The notes below the pieces were generated by a model. It ran no database searches. It worked only from the letters and a program-made list of their open reading frames with translations, and was not told where the DNA came from. A stretch of 64,000 nt of DNA from UBA1206 sp045600105 (GTDB lineage: Bacteria > Bacillota > Clostridia > Oscillospirales > CAG-382). A program made the translations under genes and the position numbers. Numbering within the stretch: position 1 is the stretch's first letter; each line of letters begins with the position of its first letter. Shown one piece after another: positions 34,843-44,816 of this stretch. Where the stretch lies: NCBI GenBank assembly GCA_045600105.1, contig JAZRXG010000028.1, positions 30,716-94,715 on the forward strand. Direction: 5' to 3'.

Positions 34843-35472
34843 ATGAAAATCATCACAATAAGCCGTGAATTCGGAAGCGGAGGACGCGAGATAGGCAAAC
34901 GACTCGCCGAATACCTCGGATACGATTACTACGACCGCGAAATAATCAACACCATCGCCGAAAACTGCGGCGTCAACGCCGATTACGCGGAATATATGCT
35001 CAGCCATTCGTTCCCGCCTACCGTCAACATAACAATGCGTCAGTCGCTTCACATGCCGGAAGTCATGCAGTCGTCGCAGATACAGCTTCTCCGCGCTCAG
35101 ACCGACGTCATCAAGAGCATCGCCGCCAAGGGACGCGACTGCGTCATCGTGGGCAGGAACGCCGATATGCTGCTTGCCGATTACCGGCCGTTCAACGTCT
35201 TTGTCTGCGCCGACGTTTCGTCCAAGCTGCAGCGCTGCGCCGAACGCGCCGAACCCGGCGAGAACGTGACGGCAAAGGAAATGCTCGCAAAAATGAAGCA
35301 GATCGACAAAAACCGCGCCAAGACGAGGGAAATGATATCCGACACCGTATGGGGCGACAGAAAAACTTATCACCTCATCGTCAACACCTCGGGCTGGGAC
35401 CTCAGAAAGCTCACGCCTCACGTTGCCGCCATGGCTTCCGAATGGTTCGCTCAGGCGGAGGAAGCCAAATGA
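34843..35472 (+). CDS. Cytidylate kinase-like P-loop protein
   Basis: A 209-residue cytosolic protein of the cytidylate-kinase-2 family, common in Clostridia beside or instead of Cmk. The N-terminal ITISREFGSGGREIGKRLA contains the P-loop variant GSGGREIG, followed by YDYYDREII; CVIVGRNADMLL and the RxxxR..DKNRAKT lid region are also visible. It is predicted to bind nucleotide and phosphorylate a CMP-like substrate, though the family is poorly tested. The start at 34843 has GAAAGGA upstream; the frame continues farther up but without family similarity. Its stop overlaps the msrA start by four bases. Confidence 0.88.
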   Translation: MKIITISREFGSGGREIGKRLAEYLGYDYYDREIINTIAENCGVNADYAEYMLSHSFPPTVNITMRQSLHMPEVMQSSQIQLLRAQTDVIKSIAAKGRDCVIVGRNADMLLADYRPFNVFVCADVSSKLQRCAERAEPGENVTAKEMLAKMKQIDKNRAKTREMISDTVWGDRKTYHLIVNTSGWDLRKLTPHVAAMASEWFAQAEEAK

Positions 35473-35957
35473 AGTACGCCTGCTTCGCGGGCGGCTGCTT
35501 CTGGTGCATAACTCCCGTTTTTGAGGAAACGGAGGGCGTGACCTCGGTGAGATGCGGCTATTCCGGCGGAAGCGAAGAGGACGCGGTCTATGAAAAGGTG
35601 AAAAGTCAGACGACACTCCACCGTGAAGCCCTCCGCGTGGAATACGACGAAACGAAGACGGATTTCGCAAGCCTCATCGACGTGTTCACGTCGTCGGTGG
35701 ACCCGTTCGACGGCGGCGGTCAGTTCATCGACCGCGGCAGGTCGTACACTCTCGCCGTATATTATACGAACGACGCCGAAAGGGAAGAAGCGGAGGAAAA
35801 GATCGCTTTGATCGAAAAGGAAAGCGGAAGAAAAGCGTTCATTTCCGTCGAAGAGCTCGTTTCGTTCTACGAGGCCGAGGAATATCATCAGGATTACTAT
35901 GCCAAAAACCCCGAAAAGTTCGAGGAAGAGCTGAAAACGTCGGGCAGAAAAGGCTGA
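35469..35957 (+). CDS. msrA: Peptide-methionine (S)-S-oxide reductase MsrA
   Basis: A 162-residue cytosolic repair enzyme that reduces the S-form of methionine sulfoxide. The active-site motif GGCFWC is at residues 8-13, followed by the G-Y-S-G-G strand and the conserved EEYHQDYY near the end, which binds the sulfoxide. The Cys after the first helix is the nucleophile; no obvious C-terminal resolving cysteine is present, so recycling may use the second Cys of CFWC. The ATG overlaps the preceding stop (ATGA), giving a two-gene operon with the kinase-like protein. Confidence 0.93.
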   Translation: MKYACFAGGCFWCITPVFEETEGVTSVRCGYSGGSEEDAVYEKVKSQTTLHREALRVEYDETKTDFASLIDVFTSSVDPFDGGGQFIDRGRSYTLAVYYTNDAEREEAEEKIALIEKESGRKAFISVEELVSFYEAEEYHQDYYAKNPEKFEEELKTSGRKG

Positions 35958-35975
35958 AAAAACAGTTAAAACACG

Positions 35976-36010
35976 ACCGGTCGGAATATTTTGTTCGACC
36001 GGTTATTTTT
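35976..36010 (+). terminator. Intrinsic terminator after msrA
   Basis: An 8-bp GC-rich stem (ACCGGTCG with CGACCGGT) around a 12-base loop, followed by TATTTTT. It separates this operon from the repeat-protein gene. Confidence 0.75.
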
Positions 36011-36013
36011 ATC

Positions 36014-36042
36014 TTGATTTTTCAATAACTTTGGTATATAAT
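36014..36042 (+). promoter_or_regulatory. Sigma-A promoter for the giant repeat protein
   Basis: TTGATT and TATAAT with a 17-base spacer, leaving a leader of about 125 bases before the ATG at 36175. Confidence 0.75.
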
Positions 36043-36060
36043 CATTCTGTATAAATATAA

Positions 36061-36096
36061 GATCGGGTGAAATCACTCACCGTGATTTTTCCGATC
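36061..36096 (+). promoter_or_regulatory. Leader hairpin of the giant gene
   Basis: Two nested stems: GATCGG pairs with CCGATC, and inside it AAATCAC pairs with GTGATTT around a 5-base loop. It lies in the long 5' leader and could affect stability or attenuation. No known riboswitch consensus is recognised. Confidence 0.45.
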
Positions 36097-36174
36097 GGAA
36101 TATTTTGAAGCATTGTAATATTTTTCGCCGCGGCAGGGTATTGATTATGAAAAAGTGCCGGAAGGAGTAAATAT

Positions 36175-39100
36175 ATGTGGAATATTGAAAGCAAAACGTA
36201 TTTCGAAATGATAAACGGCGCGGTCTCCAAGATGGAAGACTGCAGCTTCAAGACGGAATGGATGAACTGGATGTCCTCCGTCGACAAGAGCAAGCTGTAT
36301 TCGACCAAGGAGGGCAAGAACGTTTCGCTTGAGGAAGAAGACGTTGAAAAGAGCATAAAAGGCGATTTTGCCGCTTTTCTCGGCGACGCCGCGCAGAAGT
36401 GCCAGCTCACTGAGGAAGCACAGACGAGCGTCAGAAGACTTGCCGATCTGTACAAAGCCGACGAAAAGGCGGTAAACTCCTTTAACAGCGCGATGCGCGA
36501 CAACTTCAAAAAGACCGAGTTCTTCTATGACAAGAACAAAAAGGACCACGCCCCCGATGAAGCGTGGCTCGACAAAATACTCGCGGAGGCAGGCGCAAAC
36601 GGAGCCGCTGTTTCGCTGCGCGATCCCGAGGACTACAAGAAGACCATCACTCTCGGCGACGCCAAGATGCTCATTGCCAACGGATACTCCGTCGCGGTCT
36701 TTGCCGGCAACGATAAATACGACACGGTACGCGAAGACCCCAAGGGCAATATCGTCGGTGACAAGGAATTCCGGAAAGACAACGCTCCCGCCGAAAACGT
36801 CACCATGACGCGCAAGGAGCTGTTCTTTGCGATGAAGAAGTCGGTCTTCGAAATGGAAGACAGCCCGTTCCGTACCAAATGGCTCGAGAACGCCGACAGG
36901 ATCGAAAAAGACCCCGACAAGTATTTTGACCCCAAGACCGCGAACGAAGAGATAACCGTCAGCGGCATCGGCATCGTCGCGCGTCTTGATAACCTCAAGG
37001 TCGCCAACTCCGACCTCTGCTACGGCTGCGGTCTTAAGGAAAGCGCCTCAAGGGAACTGAGCGGACTGCTCGAAAAGAACGGCGTCCCCGAGGTCGGCGC
37101 CAATAAATTCATGAACAATATGCTGCTGTCGCTCAACTCGCAGATGAACGCGACCGTCGAAAAAGGCAAGACCTATTTCGTCAACGACAGCATCGGCAAA
37201 GCCAATACGTGGGAGAACGAGGTAAACAATCACCTCAAGGATTACGGCATCCTTCCCGAAAAGGGCTACGAGCTCCATCTCGGCGGCAAAGACAACAAGA
37301 CGCTCGGTGCCGAAGACGTGGCGAAGGCGCTCAACGACGGCGAGATCGTTTTCCTCAAGCAGAAAGGGACCGAAGGACTCAGGGATATCCCGTTTGCTAA
37401 AGTCGACGGCAAGGTCATCACCGGCCCCGATCTTCTCACCAAGCTCGAACCGCAGAACGAAGACATCCCCAAGCCGACACCCGGATTTTTCGAATCCAAG
37501 GATTCACCCGCGTTCAAGGCGAAGCTCTATCAGTATGAAGACAAAAAGGCGGAAATAGCCGAGAAGAACCGCATCCTCGAGCAGGCAAAAGAGAATATCA
37601 TCAATTATAAGAAGGACGCGACGGAGGTATATAAAAAGGAAGGAAAGAACGGTCCCACCTCCGCGGTCGAGCTCACTGCCTATCCGCCCGAGAAGACTCT
37701 TACCAAGGGCGAGCTCTTCATGACCATGAACGACGTCATGAGCCGCCGCACGGACGACCTCGGAAAACGCTGGAACGAGTACGCCTCAAAGCACATAAAG
37801 GTCGACCCCGTCACCAAGGATAAATACTACGATTCTCCCGACAGGGATAAGATGACTTACGCCACCAACGTAGACGCGGTGCTCGGAATGGGCGTCGCTC
37901 CCAAGAGCGTACTGCGCAATCTCTGCAGGGAATGCGATATGCCCGTCGATATGTACGACTCGCTTTCCAACAGCAGCGTCAGCGACGATTCGCTCAAGAC
38001 CAGCCTCGGAGCCGTCGGTCAGAGACTCGGCAGATACGAAAACCTGAACGACGTCGAGAAGGTCACGGACGTCACCATGACCCGCAAAGAGGCGTTCTAT
38101 GCCGTCAAAGCGGCTGTCACCGCCACCAAGGAAAGCCCCGAACGCACCAAATGGCTGAAGGTCGCCGACGAAATCGAAAAGAACGAAAGCAAATATTTCG
38201 ACCCCGCCAAAGCCGACGAGGAAGTGACCGTCAACGGCAATACGCTGAGAGGCGCTCTGAACGACCCCAAGAAAGCGGGAAATTACATCGGCAATCTTTT
38301 CGGATTCGACGATAAGACCCGTGACAGACTCATGCTTTCCCCGGTAGGCGGCAAGAAAAACAAGCCCCTTCCCGTGGCTTTCATGAACTCCGTCGTCAAG
38401 AACACCGAGCAGAACTTTGTCAATTATTCGGCAAATTCGGTCGAATTCTATTCCGATATGCCCGTAAAAGGCATGAGCTGGCATCTCAACGTCTTCCCCG
38501 AGCTCGAGAAGGACGCGGGACAGAAATTCGTCAAGGGTGAGACCGAACCCGTAAAATTCTATTCCGACCCCTATTCCAACCCGAAGAAGCCGCTTACCCG
38601 CAGGGAGATCACCAAGGATATGGAAGAGGGAAAGGTCGTGTTCGCCGAACATAACTTGAACGGCAACAACACTCCCGTTCCGTTCATGAAGCTCGGCGAA
38701 AAGGTGCTTTCCGGCACCGGTGACTTCACCAAGGCGCTGAACGAACGTACCGAATTCAGCGAGCCGAAGCCGGAAAAGCCGAGATTTTACGGTTGGTTCT
38801 TCAATAGCTCCAACTCCGAGAAATACGACAAGGATCTTAAAAAATGGGAAGAAGATAAAAAAACATACGACGGTATTACCAAACAGATGGCGATGGCGAA
38901 AGAGCTCTGCGAAATGAAGGACAGGCAGGTCGCCGAGAAGCTCGCCGAAAAAGAAAGACAGGAAGCTGCCGCCGCGAAAGCCAAGGAAGCCGAGCTCACC
39001 AAGGACGACCACGAGATCGCGAAGGAGCTCCAGGCGGAAGAAAACGCGCTGAACGAGCAGAAGGCCAAGGAAGCGGAGGCGACAAAGAACGACGCCGTCA

Positions 39101-42100
39101 TCGCGAAGACGCTTCAGGACGAACTCAACGCGGAACCCGCCAAGACCGAAAGCGTAAAGAACGAAGCCCCCAAGGCACCGTCTTACCGCGAAGTCTTTGA
39201 AGAAAAGATCAATCAGTATAAGCAGGTCAGACCTCAGCTCGTCTATCAGCCGGGCAGAATGAAATGCTACGCCGACGCGGATTGCACTCAGGCTGTCGAG
39301 CAGTCCGAGATCGACGGCAGACTCGCCGAAGGCGGTCTGCTTTACATGAAGCACCCCGGACTCAAGGCGATGGCGTTCACTTCCTCCATGGACGGAAGCA
39401 ATATCCTCGTTGGCAAAGCCGCCCTTGAGGAATTCAGAAAGAAAGAGGACGAACTCAAGAACGAATTCGACCCCGATGACCTCGAGAACGATCTCAGGGC
39501 CGCCGCCGAAGCGAAAGAAGCCGAAGAAAAAGCGGCTGCCGAAAAAGCGGCAAAAGAAGCCGAAGAGAAGCTCGCCATTTCAAGAGCCCCCGTAAAAGCC
39601 CTTGAAGCCGCGGTCGAATACGCGGGAGAACGGGAGCTTGACTTCGGAGAACTGGCAAAGGGTCATTTGCCCGACAACCTGACCAACGAGCAGAAGGTCG
39701 CCACGGCGGAATACAATATGGAGCGTATGCACAACGACTCCGAATACCGCAAGAGCATTGAGGAAAAGTGCGGCAAGGTATTGGAAGAAAAACGTGACGA
39801 GCTCGTCGAGTCCGTAGTCGGCGAAGGCGCCGCGAACGACGCCGTGAGAGACAACCTGAGGAATATGACTGCCGAAAAATTCGCCGACGCGGTGATAAGC
39901 CACGGCATCACGGAATACGGAAAGCAGCTCCTCGAGGTGACCGCCAACAATAACATAAACCGTTCGGAGGTCGACAGACTCAAGAAGGAAATGGCGGAAA
40001 AAGCCGCCGCCGAAAAAGCGGCAGCCGAAAAAGCCGCCGAAGAGGCGAAGGCGGCAGCCGAAAAAGAAGCCGCCGCGAAAGCCGCCGAAGAAAGAAAGGC
40101 TGCCGAAGCGGAAGCCGCGAGACAGGCGGGAATAAAGAATCAACAGCAAAGAAACGAGACCCGCGAATGGATGCCCGCGGAAAGAGCGCTGAACATCGTG
40201 ATAAACGACGCGTTCGATCACGAAAACGAGATCGGCGATCTTGCGGAAGGATATCTGCCCGATAATTGGACGGCGGAAAAAGCCGTCGTCGAGGCGGAGG
40301 ATAAGCTTGCGCGTCTGAAAGAAGAGAATTACAGAAACGAAATCACGGAAAAATGCGGCAGGTATCTTAACGAAAACCGTGAAAGACTGATCGATTCCGT
40401 CAAAGGCAAAACGCTCGAAGACGAAGCGACGAGAGAAAGAATCAAAAACATGACGGCGCAGGAGCTTTCCGACCGCGTCATCGAAAACGGCAGAGAGAAT
40501 CTGACCAACGCAATAGAGAATATCAAGGCAAACAACACCCTCAACAAGGACGATGTCGACGCTCTCAAAGCCGAAAAGAAAGAAGCCGACAAGAAAAAGG
40601 AAGAAGAAGCCAAGAACGCCGAATTCATCAACATCGCACAGCAGAAGGAAGTTGAAGAGAAGAAGATCGAGGAAAATCTCGAAGACCTGCGCATCAGCGA
40701 AAGCATGATCGCCGACGAGGTCATCGAAGGGATACATCTGAAGATCGGAAACGAACTGGCGTTTGACGCGGCTGTCGACGGTCTGGTGATGAGCGACCCC
40801 GAGATCATGGACATCGAAGGCGGAGCATTGAACGAAAACGCTCCGATCGAGAAACGTTATCTCGAAGCACAGGAAAAGCTCGAGCAGCTTAAAGATCCCG
40901 AATACGTCAAGAAAATCACGGACAAGTGCCAGACCTTCCTTGACAACAACCGCGAAGGACTCGCAAATTCCACGACCGGAATAATCGACCTCGAGACCAA
41001 TGAAGCCAAGAACGTACTCGCAAATATGACTGCCGACCAGCTTGCTGAACGCATCGTTGAAAACAGCAGAAAGAACCTCTTGCTCAAGATGGAAGTTTAC
41101 GGCGAAAGCAACCAGTTCGACCGCGATAAATACGACAAATACAAAGCCGAAATGGAAGCCGAAAGGAAAGCCGAGGCAGAAAGAAAAGCCAACGACGCGG
41201 CAGAAAAGGACATGGCGGCTTCAAAGAACGCTCTTGACGTCGCGACCGACGGCATGACCAAGAGCGACGACTGGAACGCCAAGCAGCTCAATCTGGCGGT
41301 CCCCGATAATCTGTCGAACAGAGAGGCTGCCAAAAAAGCGGACGAAGGGCTCGGCAAACTGCAGAACGACGAGGAATATCACAAGAACCTCGCGGAAAGC
41401 TGCGATCAGTATCTGAAGGACAACCGCGGCAATATGGCGGCTTCGACAGACGACGCGCTGCTGAAGAGCAAGTTCGAAAGCATGACGGCGAAAGACCTTG
41501 CCGACCGCGTTTCCGACAAAAACCGCGAGAATCTGCTCAACACGAAAACGGGCATCGAGCTTGCCTACGACGCTTTCATGGATAAAACGGATATCGACGC
41601 CGAGGACAAGACGCTGAACAACGCCGTTTCGCTCGAAGGAAAATATCTCGAAACGCAGGAGAAGCTCGCACGTCTGGAGAACCCCGAATTTGTCCGCTCC
41701 CTCGGACTCGAGGCAAAATGCGGTGAGGTTATCAACAACAACCGCGAAGACGTCAGGAATTCCGTGAGCGGAATGACCGAGGCGCAGACCGAAGAGGCAA
41801 GGAAAGCCGTCGACCGTATGACCGCGGGCGACCTTGCGAACCACGTCGTCGACGCCACCCGTGCCAAGCTGTTCCGTGAAATGAATCAGATCGTCGGCGA
41901 CAAGAGATTCAACCCGAACAGGGTCGAGGAAATGAAAGCCGAAAAAGACAAGATCGCTTCCCGTGAAGCCATCGGCATCGCGGGTGAAGGCATTGCCAGG
42001 AGCGTGGAATGGATCGGTCAGCAGATGAACGGGCAGGCGCCCGAAAATATGTCGAACCGCGACGTCGCCAAAGCAGCGGAAGAAGGACTCAGAAGTCTTG

Positions 42101-44157
42101 AGGATGAAGACCATCGCAAAACTCTTGAAGAGGGCTGCGAACAGTATCTGAAAGACCACCGCGGCGAGCTGATGAATTCGACAAACGACGCGCTGCTGAA
42201 GAACAAGCTCGAAAACATGACCGCGAAAGACCTCGCGAGTCACGTTGAAGAAAAGAGCCGCGAGAATCTGCTGAGCGCGAAAACGGGCGTGGAGCTCGCT
42301 TATGACGCTTTCACCGAAAAGGCGGCAGGCACCGACGCTCTTAACGCCGAGGACAAATCGCTGAACAACGCCGTTTCGCTTGAAGAAAAATATCTCGAAA
42401 CGCAGGAGAAGATCGCGCAGCTGAATAACCCCGAATATCTCGAGTCCCTCGGACTTGAAAGAAAATGCGGCGATTTTATCAACGCCAACCGTGACGAGAT
42501 AAAGGATTCCATGAACGGCGTGACGGACGCCGAGAAGGCTGTCGACCGTATGACCGCGGGCGACCTCGCAAACCACGTCGTTGACACCACCCGCGACAAG
42601 CTGCTGGGCGAAATGAACGAGATCATCGGCGACAGGAGATTCAACCCGAGCAGGGTCAACGAGCTGAAAGCCGAAAAGGACAGACAGCTTTCGCAGTCCC
42701 TTATGGGCAGCGTGCTTGAACACGCGGCGGAAAAGAAACATCAGGTCGCGGATTACGGAAAACTCGAAAGCGAAAGCATTGAGGGCAGATCGGATGAGGA
42801 GATTCTTTCCGCGTCTGAGAAAAAGCTCAACAATATCAAATCGTCTCTGTCACGCGACGCACTCGAAAAAGAATGCGGCGACTATCTCGAAAGGTATCGT
42901 GAGGAGATGGCGTCTCAGATCGACGGAAAGACCGCCGAAGGAAGAGCGCAAAAGGAAAAACTGGACAAATTGACGGCAAAAGACCTTGCCGACTTCACTT
43001 ACAATAAGGCGACTAAGGAACTGACCGATAGGATCGACCATACCAAGGAAGCGATAAGGCAGAACGAAGAAGCCGAAAAACAGGCGGATCAGCTCGGCGA
43101 CGAGAAATACGCCTTCTATTACATGACCTCGAAATCGCAGACGCTCAAGGATATGTCCAACGGCGACCTTGTAAAAGGGCTTGACAGATATGATCCGAAG
43201 TACAGAAATATGAGCAAGGAGGATTTCGACAAAGCCAACGACGCCAAGAAACTCGAAGAGGGCAAAAAATACCTCAAGAATTTCAGAAGCGACAAATACC
43301 GTGCTCAGATGACGAAGCTCTGCGGCGACTATCTCGCAAAGAACCGCAGCGGCATCGCCAAGGACTACGTGGGCGTTCTTCCCCGCAACGTCACGGACAA
43401 GATGAACAACATGGCTGCGTCCGAGCTTGCCGACTTTGCCATCAACAACGCCATCGAACGCCTTAAGGAAAGGGTACCCGAGCTTAAGGAATACGACAAC
43501 ACGCTGCTCGAAGCCAAAGCCGCCAAGGAAAAGGCGAAGGAAGCGAAGGAAAAGAAGGTCGACGCAAGGAGACCGGAGGCAAAGAAGCCCGCCGCCAAAG
43601 CTCCGGCGAATAACGTGAAGCAGCCGCAGCCTCTTGAAGAAAACGAGGCAAGCAAGCGCGGTGACGGCATCATCAAAGGCCGCAAGGATGAAGCGTATAA
43701 GATCCTTGCGAACAGCACCGATCCCACGGCGATCAAGCGCGCGGTCGCCACTTTGATCGCCTGCCGCACCATGGAGAAGAAGGACGAGAACGATCCCATG
43801 GTCAAAAAATCGGGCAAATCCGCCGATCAGCTCAATGCCGAAAAACGCATGAACCTCAAGGGCCGTATGCAGCTTGACGAGAAATCAATGGATTCCTGCA
43901 TCGACAAGGTCGAAAACAGCAAGGCGTTCGACAAGTTCTGCAGCACCAAAGCCAACGGAAAGAACCTGCTCATGAAGTACAGAAGCGAGATCGCCACTGC
44001 TCAGGCAGGAAACAACTTCAAGAAGCTGGCGCTCAAGGAAAGCGAGCTTCTCGGCTCGTACGGTACGGTCGCTGACGCGGTACGCAACAACACCAGCTCG
44101 AAAATGCTCGAGAAAAACCTCAGCGCCAACCTTGCCGTCGGCGCGAAGGGCATGTGA
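36175..44157 (+). CDS. Giant tandem-repeat protein of unknown function
   Basis: A 2660-residue acidic/basic helical protein with no signal peptide or membrane helix. The N-terminal third has four related modules starting near residues 1, 210, 508 and 634 with a T(R/K)(K/G)E(L/A)F..M pattern, then F/L-x-x-(R/K)W and a YFDP-like turn. Two Ala/Lys/Glu coiled stretches (about 900-1000 and 1270-1320) follow. From about 1160 to 2420 at least nine repeats carry a CGxYLxxNRxxhxxS core followed by NMTAxDLAxxV. The C-terminal ~190 residues are a separate helical domain. The start follows GGAAGGAG. It precedes the secretion-like operon but has its own promoter. A cytoskeletal, scaffold or secreted-effector role are all possible; nothing here decides. 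Confidence 0.75.
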   Translation: MWNIESKTYFEMINGAVSKMEDCSFKTEWMNWMSSVDKSKLYSTKEGKNVSLEEEDVEKSIKGDFAAFLGDAAQKCQLTEEAQTSVRRLADLYKADEKAVNSFNSAMRDNFKKTEFFYDKNKKDHAPDEAWLDKILAEAGANGAAVSLRDPEDYKKTITLGDAKMLIANGYSVAVFAGNDKYDTVREDPKGNIVGDKEFRKDNAPAENVTMTRKELFFAMKKSVFEMEDSPFRTKWLENADRIEKDPDKYFDPKTANEEITVSGIGIVARLDNLKVANSDLCYGCGLKESASRELSGLLEKNGVPEVGANKFMNNMLLSLNSQMNATVEKGKTYFVNDSIGKANTWENEVNNHLKDYGILPEKGYELHLGGKDNKTLGAEDVAKALNDGEIVFLKQKGTEGLRDIPFAKVDGKVITGPDLLTKLEPQNEDIPKPTPGFFESKDSPAFKAKLYQYEDKKAEIAEKNRILEQAKENIINYKKDATEVYKKEGKNGPTSAVELTAYPPEKTLTKGELFMTMNDVMSRRTDDLGKRWNEYASKHIKVDPVTKDKYYDSPDRDKMTYATNVDAVLGMGVAPKSVLRNLCRECDMPVDMYDSLSNSSVSDDSLKTSLGAVGQRLGRYENLNDVEKVTDVTMTRKEAFYAVKAAVTATKESPERTKWLKVADEIEKNESKYFDPAKADEEVTVNGNTLRGALNDPKKAGNYIGNLFGFDDKTRDRLMLSPVGGKKNKPLPVAFMNSVVKNTEQNFVNYSANSVEFYSDMPVKGMSWHLNVFPELEKDAGQKFVKGETEPVKFYSDPYSNPKKPLTRREITKDMEEGKVVFAEHNLNGNNTPVPFMKLGEKVLSGTGDFTKALNERTEFSEPKPEKPRFYGWFFNSSNSEKYDKDLKKWEEDKKTYDGITKQMAMAKELCEMKDRQVAEKLAEKERQEAAAAKAKEAELTKDDHEIAKELQAEENALNEQKAKEAEATKNDAVIAKTLQDELNAEPAKTESVKNEAPKAPSYREVFEEKINQYKQVRPQLVYQPGRMKCYADADCTQAVEQSEIDGRLAEGGLLYMKHPGLKAMAFTSSMDGSNILVGKAALEEFRKKEDELKNEFDPDDLENDLRAAAEAKEAEEKAAAEKAAKEAEEKLAISRAPVKALEAAVEYAGERELDFGELAKGHLPDNLTNEQKVATAEYNMERMHNDSEYRKSIEEKCGKVLEEKRDELVESVVGEGAANDAVRDNLRNMTAEKFADAVISHGITEYGKQLLEVTANNNINRSEVDRLKKEMAEKAAAEKAAAEKAAEEAKAAAEKEAAAKAAEERKAAEAEAARQAGIKNQQQRNETREWMPAERALNIVINDAFDHENEIGDLAEGYLPDNWTAEKAVVEAEDKLARLKEENYRNEITEKCGRYLNENRERLIDSVKGKTLEDEATRERIKNMTAQELSDRVIENGRENLTNAIENIKANNTLNKDDVDALKAEKKEADKKKEEEAKNAEFINIAQQKEVEEKKIEENLEDLRISESMIADEVIEGIHLKIGNELAFDAAVDGLVMSDPEIMDIEGGALNENAPIEKRYLEAQEKLEQLKDPEYVKKITDKCQTFLDNNREGLANSTTGIIDLETNEAKNVLANMTADQLAERIVENSRKNLLLKMEVYGESNQFDRDKYDKYKAEMEAERKAEAERKANDAAEKDMAASKNALDVATDGMTKSDDWNAKQLNLAVPDNLSNREAAKKADEGLGKLQNDEEYHKNLAESCDQYLKDNRGNMAASTDDALLKSKFESMTAKDLADRVSDKNRENLLNTKTGIELAYDAFMDKTDIDAEDKTLNNAVSLEGKYLETQEKLARLENPEFVRSLGLEAKCGEVINNNREDVRNSVSGMTEAQTEEARKAVDRMTAGDLANHVVDATRAKLFREMNQIVGDKRFNPNRVEEMKAEKDKIASREAIGIAGEGIARSVEWIGQQMNGQAPENMSNRDVAKAAEEGLRSLEDEDHRKTLEEGCEQYLKDHRGELMNSTNDALLKNKLENMTAKDLASHVEEKSRENLLSAKTGVELAYDAFTEKAAGTDALNAEDKSLNNAVSLEEKYLETQEKIAQLNNPEYLESLGLERKCGDFINANRDEIKDSMNGVTDAEKAVDRMTAGDLANHVVDTTRDKLLGEMNEIIGDRRFNPSRVNELKAEKDRQLSQSLMGSVLEHAAEKKHQVADYGKLESESIEGRSDEEILSASEKKLNNIKSSLSRDALEKECGDYLERYREEMASQIDGKTAEGRAQKEKLDKLTAKDLADFTYNKATKELTDRIDHTKEAIRQNEEAEKQADQLGDEKYAFYYMTSKSQTLKDMSNGDLVKGLDRYDPKYRNMSKEDFDKANDAKKLEEGKKYLKNFRSDKYRAQMTKLCGDYLAKNRSGIAKDYVGVLPRNVTDKMNNMAASELADFAINNAIERLKERVPELKEYDNTLLEAKAAKEKAKEAKEKKVDARRPEAKKPAAKAPANNVKQPQPLEENEASKRGDGIIKGRKDEAYKILANSTDPTAIKRAVATLIACRTMEKKDENDPMVKKSGKSADQLNAEKRMNLKGRMQLDEKSMDSCIDKVENSKAFDKFCSTKANGKNLLMKYRSEIATAQAGNNFKKLALKESELLGSYGTVADAVRNNTSSKMLEKNLSANLAVGAKGM

Positions 44158-44207
44158 TCTCCGTCTGACGGAAACGCATATTAAGAATTGTATAATAAAT
44201 GAAGGTA

Positions 44208-44236
44208 TTGACAAAATCATCACTTTGTGATATTAT
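44208..44236 (+). promoter_or_regulatory. Sigma-A promoter for the sigma factor/T4SS-like operon
   Basis: TTGACA and TATTAT with a 17-base spacer, ahead of a ~115-base leader. The leader holds a TGAAAGCC..GTGTAATC stretch that could be an alternative-sigma site, but this is weak. Confidence 0.8.
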
Positions 44237-44352
44237 ACAGACTGATAATATGTAATTATTATGCACAATTTCCGCATCGGGCACTTTCACGAAAAAAACC
44301 GAAATTTTTTTGAAAGCCGTGTAATCTTTTACAAGGGACAGGGGTATTGAGT

Positions 44353-44814
44353 ATGAACAGCGAAGAAGTGGTACGCACTTACTCGGATATGATGTACAAG
44401 ATCGCGTTCCGCTACGTTCGCAATCAGTACGATGCCGAAGACGCCGTTTCGGAAGCGTTTCTTTCGTATTTCAAAAAGGAACGCGAATTCGAAAGTGAAG
44501 AACATCGCAGAGCGTGGCTCATCCGCGTGACCGTGAACGCCGCCAAGGACCTCCTTACCGACCGCACCTACGACGAGGAGATCAACGAGGAGATCGTGGG
44601 AGCGGAGGAGGAAAAAGTCGACGTTGAATCGTCGCTTGACCTTCGCGACGCGCTCGGAAAGCTTCCCGAGCACCAGAGGGAAGTCATCACGCTCTTCTAT
44701 ATGCAGGAGCTTTCGATCAACGAAATATCCGAAATCCTCGGCAAAAACAAAAATACCGTTGCAGTTACCTTGGCAAGAGCACGGGAGAATCTCAGGAAAT
44801 TTTTGGAGAGTTGA
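44353..44814 (+). CDS. ECF-like RNA polymerase sigma factor
   Basis: A 153-residue sigma-70-type protein. Region 2 is visible as DMMYKIAFRYVRNQYDAEDAV, with the conserved aspartates, and region 4 as LPEHQREVITLFYMQELSI followed by the helix-turn-helix EISEILGKNKNTVAVTLARAR. The spacer between them is short and acidic, as in ECF factors. The start at 44353 has AGGGG 8 bases upstream; an in-frame TTG at 44347 is too close to it. It heads the T4SS-like array and is coupled to the small gene that follows, the usual place for an anti-sigma partner, so it may direct expression of these genes or others. Confidence 0.9.
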   Translation: MNSEEVVRTYSDMMYKIAFRYVRNQYDAEDAVSEAFLSYFKKEREFESEEHRRAWLIRVTVNAAKDLLTDRTYDEEINEEIVGAEEEKVDVESSLDLRDALGKLPEHQREVITLFYMQELSINEISEILGKNKNTVAVTLARARENLRKFLES

Positions 44815-44816
44815 CC

